A DNA stretch of 64,000 nucleotides, from positions 186,001 to 250,000 of the forward strand of contig NZ_FTNO01000006.1 of the NCBI RefSeq assembly GCF_900156425.1, given 5' to 3'. The DNA comes from Haladaptatus litoreus (lineage in GTDB: Archaea > Halobacteriota > Halobacteria > Halobacteriales > Haladaptataceae). The notes under the pieces are model-generated. The model ran no database searches. It saw only the letters and a list, made by a program, of their open reading frames with translations, and was not told the DNA's origin. A program made the translations under genes and the position numbers. Below, piece by piece: positions 59,001-64,000 of the stretch (the stretch's first letter is position 1; every line of letters starts with the position of its first letter).

Positions 59001-59240
59001 ATGTCAACGAAATCGTCTAGTGAACTTGAAGTTGCCGAGACGGCACAGAAACGCGCACAGGCCGAACAATTCTCCTTCAACGTCGATGCCCCCGGACTCC
59101 TCACTGTCACCAACGAGAGCCACGAGAACCCCGCAGCCCACTAGCATACCGCATCCATCGACGACGTGACGCTCAAGGTGTTACGCTTCGAAGACGACGA
59201 TGCCGAACTAGACGACTGTAACTGTGATGGTCTTAGTAAG
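59001..59240 (+). pseudogene. SWIM gene, copy 15 (type-1, early stop, zinc core deleted)
   Basis: Good start and N-terminus (MSTKSSSELEVAETAQKRAQ through VTNESHENPAAH), then TAG at 59142-59144. Further on SIDDVT is joined directly to LKVLRFEDDDAELDDCNC, so the whole zinc-finger core is missing. The tail breaks off where the PQQ-repeat gene begins on the other strand. Confidence 0.8.
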
Positions 59241-59241
59241 T

Positions 59242-59799
59242 TTAACAGTCGTTTTCGGTGTCGTCGTATTGTTCTTCCTCACCTGAATCCTCGGAACCGG
59301 TATCCGACTCATCCGTATCCGACCGGTCCTCGCTTGACTCATCTTTGTTTGAATTGTCACCATCCGAGTCATCGTCTTGTGAATCATCGTTGTTGGATGT
59401 CTCGGTTGCTTCGATGCGATAGAGGGTTTCATATCGGACGTACCCGATACTCTCGTACCATTCTGGAAGGATATCATGCTGTGTCGAAGAAACTAGAAGC
59501 ATCCCATCCGTTACGACTGGTGTCGTGGCACTGAGTCCATCGTGAACATCTGTGAATTTAGTGCGACTGGGTAACCCGAGGTCCCACTTGGACTCGCCGG
59601 ACATGGGATCAATAGCAAGCACTCTTGCTTCATCTTCACCGTCTTCGACTGTTTGTCTGCCACCGACGTAAACAGTCCCGTCAGCTACTGAGAGGCCGGC
59701 AAGAGCAGATAGCGGTTCACTACTCCACCGTTGCTCACCAGTGGTCGTATCAATAGCGATCAAAGTGTCACTACTGTCTCCGTGCGCAATGTAAAACAC
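59242..59799 (-). pseudogene. PQQ-like beta-propeller protein, 5'-truncated
   Basis: The frame opens without the family N-terminus: FYIAHGDSSDTLIAIDTTTG, VYVGGRQTV, RVLAIDPMSGESKWDLGLPS are propeller blades with the YVG...LxAIDxxTG-xxxW pattern. It ends in a long Asp/Ser/Glu-rich tail (residues 137-185). Full relatives have a signal peptide and six to eight blades. Only about two remain, because sequence upstream of 59800 belongs to another gene. A truncated product from an internal ATG is possible. Confidence 0.7.
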
Positions 59800-59812
59800 C
59801 TTTCGAGGTCAG

Positions 59813-60463
59813 TCTGTTCTGGCATTTATCCCCATTCCCTCGCTCCACGTCGCGATCCTCCTCACAGGTGGATTTCTGGCCGCCACGTCCACGCTGTATC
59901 GATACAAGCACCTGCTTTTACGTCGGATAATGGTAGTGGGTATCCGGCTGCTCTCAGTGCTGCGTGCACTGAGTGGAAATCGGACACAGCGTCTCCACCT
60001 TCGTCTCCGTCCAGTAAAGGCCCGCACCCGATTCATTCGCGAATATCTTCACTTACGAGTGCGCTCGTATTCGACCGAAATCAACCTCGTGCTGGAGAAC
60101 CGCCGGCAAATCGGACTCGCACTCGGATGGTCAGTCATCGGGTGGATCTGTTTCTGCCTTCCCCTCTATGCGAGTTTTCTCGCACTTGACCGGCATATCT
60201 CGATACTACTCCCGCTTTTTCTGATTCCTGCGAGTGGGGTTGCACGAGTCATTCCACTTCCAGGTGGTCTTGGTGGTGTTGAAGTTATGCTCGGTGGGAT
60301 GATTATTGCGCTGACTAGCTTGGATGCGGGAACCGCTGGCGGGGTTGTTCTCTTGTATCGGTTACTCAGCTATTGGGGGATTCTGGTGCTTGGTGGGCTG
60401 TATTCAGTGTATTTCCTGGATATTGGTCAACTCGTTCACATTCGACGAAAGCAAACGTCGTAA
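59813..60463 (+). pseudogene. Lysylphosphatidylglycerol synthase/AglD-type membrane protein, 5'-truncated
   Basis: Reads from SVLAFIPIPSLHVAILLTGG through LYRYKHLLLRRIMVVGIRLL, GWSVIGWICFCLPLYASFLA, GVARVIPLPGGLGGVEVMLG and VLLYRLLSYWGILVLGGLYS. This is the C-terminal two thirds of a UPF0104/flippase-like family, with PLPGGLGGVE as its signature. The N-terminal helices are missing at the junction near 59805. An ATG at 59930 could make 177 residues. Confidence 0.75.
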
Positions 60464-60498
60464 CGAACGACACCGCTTAGCTGATTGACGTAGTGTGA

Positions 60499-60759
60499 CC
60501 GATTCTTGTTACTTTATACCCTATAATACGATGTGAGATTATACCTCGACACACGGCTGCAATCGATGCCGCAATCAACGGTCTTGTTGGCTTAGTCCTC
60601 CTTTCGATTAGTAGTATCGTTGCATCGGCACTTGGGATCATATTTGATCCGGTGATCGCTGCGATTCCAGCACTGATCGTCTGGATTGTTTGTGCGTTCT
60701 ATGGGCTCAAACAGTTTGCCTATGGATTGTATACGCTCATCGAAGATGCAACGAGCTAA
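60499..60759 (+). pseudogene. Possible membrane-protein fragment without start
   Basis: Open frame with no ATG/GTG start: HTAAIDAAINGLVGLVLLSI, SSIVASALGIIFDPVIAAIP, ALIVWIVCAFYGLKQFAYGL. Two hydrophobic helices. Composition is coding-like. Perhaps truncated at the 5' side. Confidence 0.4.
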
Positions 60760-60888
60760 CAGGGCACCTCATATTATAAACAAATTCACGTAGTAGCGGA
60801 TCGACTTCGGCGTAAATTTGGCTTTTACACAATTTCACTCTCGAATAGGTAGCGGACAGCTAAGGTGGCAATTGATCCATAAGCCGCA

Positions 60889-61326
60889 CTACGTTGCGGG
60901 GTGTACTGTGTTTCGATTGCCAAACTTCGTAGCTAACCAACCACCAATTGCGGCTCCGATGAAACCCAATACGGCTCCGATAGCCAAGATAGCCATTATA
61001 ACCAATGGAACGACGATCACCGTAAAGACGATTGCACCGGACCCAAGCCATTTGGTGGCGATGTCAGAGAGAGGACTGAACGCCATCACCAGTGCTGGAA
61101 TAGCACCAAGAGCTCCAGCACCGATACCCGTACGATAGATCCTCAGTGCGTTACGTTTCGCCAGATAGCTTGCAATCATTCCCCCAATAGTCGCCATTAT
61201 GAGTGAGTAGATCTCTGGTTCAAAGAACCAATTGTATCCGACAGTCAGTGGGATAGATATGAGTCCGCCAATAAGTGCGTATTTCCACTCTGACGACGTC
61301 TTGTTAGTTTGATTGAATCTCACCAT
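60889..61326 (-). CDS. DUF5518-type membrane protein
   Basis: Protein of 145 residues from ATG 61326 (MVRFNQTNKTSSEWKYALIG). Four hydrophobic segments: GLISIPLTVGYNWFFEPEIY, SLIMATIGGMIASYLA, TGIGAGALGAIPALVMAFSP and VPLVIMAILAIGAVLGFIGA. The Gly-rich GGxxAGYLx-type helix pairs resemble the haloarchaeal DUF5518 family. Upstream in the same frame lies a regulator fragment (61372), not part of this gene. Confidence 0.72.
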   Translation of the reverse strand: MVRFNQTNKTSSEWKYALIGGLISIPLTVGYNWFFEPEIYSLIMATIGGMIASYLAKRNALRIYRTGIGAGALGAIPALVMAFSPLSDIATKWLGSGAIVFTVIVVPLVIMAILAIGAVLGFIGAAIGGWLATKFGNRNTVHPAT

Positions 61327-61371
61327 ACTAATTGACCCAAACGATATATGGTGGTAAGAGTACTTCATTCT

Positions 61372-61437
61372 CTCTGCAAATCGTCCCTGTTCATCGCGCT
61401 CACTCTCGTTTGCAGTCAGAGCGCATACTGAGACTAT
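61372..61437 (-). pseudogene. Winged-helix regulator, N-terminal fragment (start lost)
   Basis: SVCALTANESERDEQGRFAE, corresponding to the first 20 codons of the copy at 39704 with ATG changed to CTG. It runs without a stop towards the DUF5518-type gene. Confidence 0.65.
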
Positions 61438-61850
61438 CACGGAATTCCAATATGCCGATGTCGAAAGTACAGATAGAGGCATGCAATTGGGACATTAAGC
61501 AGCGGAATGACCATGAAGTAATAGAGAATAGTTGGCTTCCACTCGGAGTGCTTCCGGACATATTGGCGGTCAGAATACACGGCAGGCAGGGAGAGAAGCG
61601 CCGCTGCATAACTAATGAGGATGATTCCCCCAGCAAGATACGTCGTCAAATACCCAGAGACATTGAGCGGAACAAATCTGGCGATACTCATTGTAAAGAT
61701 CGTCACCACGAACCAGAGAGCGAATAGAACAGGAATTGCGAGGATCACCAGCCACCATCCTCTCGAGTGAAGATAGCACCTGAACAAAGCTCTTGAAGAG
61801 AGTTCTGTGGAGACCATAGATGTTGTATTGCTCCTTGAAGGTAAATCCAT
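61437..61850 (-). CDS. Polytopic membrane protein
   Basis: Protein of 137 residues (ATG 61850; ATG 61817 possible). Three hydrophobic helices: WWLVILAIPVLFALWFVVTI, YLTTYLAGGIILISYAAALL and TILYYFMVIPLLNVPIACLY, with a basic tail FRHRHIGIP. No family recognised. The gene just downstream on the - strand carries a regulator fragment and another membrane protein. Confidence 0.62.
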   Translation of the reverse strand: MDLPSRSNTTSMVSTELSSRALFRCYLHSRGWWLVILAIPVLFALWFVVTIFTMSIARFVPLNVSGYLTTYLAGGIILISYAAALLSLPAVYSDRQYVRKHSEWKPTILYYFMVIPLLNVPIACLYLYFRHRHIGIP

Positions 61851-61890
61851 TCCTAGAGTGATGAATAACGACTTGAGTCCGCCAGCTGAC

Positions 61891-62184
61891 TCAGAACATC
61901 ACTGAAAGAGCAATTGCACTGAGAAACACAATCCCAAGACCGCCAAAGAGCTGCATAAGTCGCCGATACAGAGTCGGTCGTTCCAACGAATCACCAGTCG
62001 TTGCCCCAATTGCCCACACGAGACAGCCGAGACTGACTGCAGTGAATGCTCCTACAGTCGCAATAGCATCACCACTCCGCCAATCAATTCCGCTCGTCCA
62101 AATCTCAAAGAGTGACCAAATGGCCCACGCTCCAACCAGGAGGCCAAGCGGGGTTCGCGGTGATCGGTATTCGAAGTTCGTCAT
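61891..62184 (-). CDS. Small membrane protein (97 aa)
   Basis: From ATG 62184: MTNFEYRSPRTPLGLLVGAW, three hydrophobic helices (LLVGAWAIWSLFEIWTSG, AIATVGAFTAVSLGCLVWAI, LMQLFGGLGIVFLSAIALSV). It resembles small uncharacterised haloarchaeal membrane proteins. No function assigned. Confidence 0.62.
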   Translation of the reverse strand: MTNFEYRSPRTPLGLLVGAWAIWSLFEIWTSGIDWRSGDAIATVGAFTAVSLGCLVWAIGATTGDSLERPTLYRRLMQLFGGLGIVFLSAIALSVMF

Positions 62185-62382
62185 AGACGACAAAGAGACG
62201 CTCTATAAGAATAATAGTACCTACTATTATTGGTTGATAATTACCCCTCCGTTTGTCTATCACGTTTCAATGGGGCTCACTCTGGGGTGACCGGCTAGAC
62301 AAATCACGCGGCAAAAGGTGAACCGTCGATAATTGGGAATATATAACACCATTTCATAAAAATGTATGAGGAAGGACGCTTC

Positions 62383-63395
62383 TCAGTTGTCGACGCCACA
62401 ATAGTCGACAGCAACCCCAGCGATCGTTTTCGCTGTCTCAAGCAATTCAGGGACCGTGGTGTGTTCATCAGCTCCGTGAAGGTTCCAGCCCTCTGGGCCG
62501 ACTGAAACTGCGTCAGTATCGTAGTAGAGTGCGTAAAACCGCTCATCGAGTGCGGCATTGCCACCTACAAATGACCCAGATTCTCCCGTAACTCGTTCCG
62601 CATTTTGCTTTGAGATCTGCGCAATCTCTGCCTCCTGACTGATTTCATGCGGGACTGCCTGCCACCCGAACCACTCAACCGATGGATGATGATCTTTGAG
62701 CCAAGGATCATCATTTGCTGCCTCCTGTATCGTACTCTCGATCTGCTCTCGAACGTCTTCTCGACTTTCACCAGGTGGCCATCCGACACGGCCTTGCAGA
62801 ATTGCCTTACTAGGGAGTGTCGAAGGCCAATCACCGGCTTCGATCATCCCGATATTGATATTCGTCACATTCCCTTCGAGGGCTGGATCACTTCGATAGG
62901 CGGGCTCGTAGTCGATTGCAGCTTTTCGTTGTTGGTCAAGCTCTTCTATCGCTTGGTAGATCTTCGTTGCATTTCCAATGGCATCGACTCCCTCATGTCC
63001 CCAGCAGCATGAACACTCTTTCCAGGCACCTCTACTCGGAAATACATGACTCCCGCACTTGCAATACCGATATTTGGAATATCGAACGGCTCAGCTATTA
63101 CAGCTGCATCAGGGACATAGCCCCGTTCGAGTACGGATAAAGCACCGCCGATACCGCCATCCTCTTCCTCAACAACACTTTGGAAGATGAGGTCTCCACC
63201 GAGCTCAACCCCTGTCTCCTCAATTGCTTCGAGCACAAGTAATATTGCTCCTAACCCACCTTTCATATCGGCCACACCACGCCCATAGATGGTGTCACCT
63301 TCCTGGGTCACCGTCCACGGTTCCCGTTCCCACTCGCTCTCAGTCACATCGACGACATTTCGCGACCATTCGCGGTGAGCTGTTGGCGATGTGGT
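62383..63395 (-). pseudogene. M20 peptidase (ArgE/DapE type), 5'-truncated and frameshifted
   Basis: Reads HREWSRNVVDVTESEWEREP, DTIYGRGVADMKGGLGAILL (metal Asp), QSVVEEEDGGIGGALSVLER (catalytic Glu-Glu), EVPGKSVHAAG, then a frameshift in a run of four G near 63000, then HEGVDAIGNATKIYQAIEEL, GSFVGGNAALDERFYALYYD and SVGPEGWNLHGADEHTTVPE. The first 70 or so codons with the first metal His are missing at the junction with a flavodoxin fragment (63396). It is non-functional unless the frameshift is a sequencing error, and the start would still be foreign. Confidence 0.8.
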
Positions 63396-63453
63396 CAGCT
63401 ACTTTCGCGGTTTGTCCTTCACCAGTGGCGTAGCAGACGAGGATGGAAGCCAT
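63396..63453 (-). pseudogene. Flavodoxin-like gene, 5' fragment
   Basis: MASILVCYATGEGQTAKVAD, HIAN is the FMN-binding start of a flavodoxin (phosphate loop T-G-x-G-x-T). It then joins out of frame to the M20 relic. Confidence 0.65.
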
Positions 63454-63732
63454 GGTTGCTCAGTTCCACATAAGTTTGCGGCATCGATAACCACGTAAGG
63501 TCTTTCTACAGACATCAGAAATAGAACGTGAACTGGTGAATGTCCTCCAAGAATTTTCTAATGAGCTTTTTTCATTTTCGGTATGGAGTTGAGCAGATGA
63601 ATCGACACAAAAACGTGTGGAAGCCTGAAAACCCACCATTATCAGCATACCCCCGAAGCCTCTGAGTAGTCGCTGCCTACTACTGGTATGTGGTAGTATA
63701 TAACAAATACTCTATAAATGTGCATTGGTACC

Positions 63733-63843
63733 ATGGGGCCAAGCAATTCAGCATACAAAATTCGAATATTTCTACTACTCCAGTTGCTTTTCTGGATAGG
63801 AATTCTCTTCTTTGTCTGGATGATCGCAAGTACAGTAGTTTAG
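63733..63843 (+). CDS. Possible single-span membrane peptide (36 aa)
   Basis: MGPSNSAYKIRIFLLLQLLF, WIGILFFVWMIASTVV. One strongly hydrophobic helix. TATA-like CTATAAAT lies about 20 nt upstream, somewhat close. No family recognised. Bases 63454-63732 and 63844-64000 hold nothing else I can support. Confidence 0.4.
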   Translation: MGPSNSAYKIRIFLLLQLLFWIGILFFVWMIASTVV

Positions 63844-64000
63844 GTAAATTCGATAATTTTTGCAATTCTCAATAGATATTACCACAGCATTAGTACTGAG
63901 GATGATGCCGCACGTCACTACCAATAGTCAGATCACTATCTCGATAGCGATTCATTTGCGCTCGGTGGCTATCAGCGACCTTCCAGAATCTCCTTGAATT

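Overview
The window is from a haloarchaeon (class Halobacteria). The evidence is the acidic proteins, an archaeal RadA, HalOD1, DUF7344/DUF7521, amphi-Trp, GYD and VNG_1110C-type families, Tat and lipobox signals, TATA-type promoters with little leader, and a haloarchaeal IS200/IS605 TnpB. It reads as an accessory region (plasmid, megaplasmid or genomic island) rather than core chromosome. Housekeeping clusters are absent, RadA and SufB occur as stand-alone copies, there are four PIN-toxin modules, and there are many truncated or frameshifted genes.

Layout. 0-12 kb: RadA paralogue, broken CPBP protease, ZIP-like and DUF7847 membrane proteins, GYD protein, a Tat-exported protein, a large GHKL ATPase, a VOC protein, a Nudix hydrolase and a decayed tRNA-Leu. 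12-21 kb: a coherent cluster for N-acyl or D-amino compounds (N-acyl-D-amino-acid deacylase, fold-III PLP enzyme, AbgA-like M20 amidohydrolase, creatininase family, CapA family, sodium/solute symporter). 21-27 kb: DrrAB-like ABC exporter with bacterial-style ribosome binding site, HAD hydrolase, lipoprotein, membrane-anchored thermonuclease. 27-36 kb: FAD oxidoreductase, TnpB element, unknown 269-aa protein, orphan SufB, HTH/PIN toxin-antitoxin. 36-44 kb: histone-like DUF1931, bicupin, a MITE, lipoprotein, an intact SWIM gene with a structured leader, two HalOD1 proteins around a DUF7344/DUF7521 operon. 44-51 kb: halolysin-like protease and three VapBC modules. 51-58 kb: MscS channel, YihY/BrkB protein, amphi-Trp protein, Hsp20-Cdc48 operon, DHH phosphoesterase. 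58-64 kb: small membrane proteins and several 5'-truncated genes.

The outstanding feature is a family of about 15 dispersed copies of one SWIM zinc-finger gene, usually followed by a SprT-like metalloprotease gene or its remains. Every copy lies on the + strand, and only one SWIM copy (40593-40982) looks intact. Two copies keep a 68-nt leader that folds as a three-way junction, with a TATA-like element about 27 nt upstream of its first base. Copies carry two alternative C-terminal modules that track with two SprT flavours. Two copies have lost exactly the zinc-finger core by independent deletions. Fragments of a winged-helix regulator family are scattered too, all on the - strand. This SWIM/SprT/leader cassette is the best candidate for an undescribed system here.

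Assignments rest on reading motifs and comparing copies within the window. No database search was possible, so family names are from recognition, and pseudogene calls assume the sequence is error-free.
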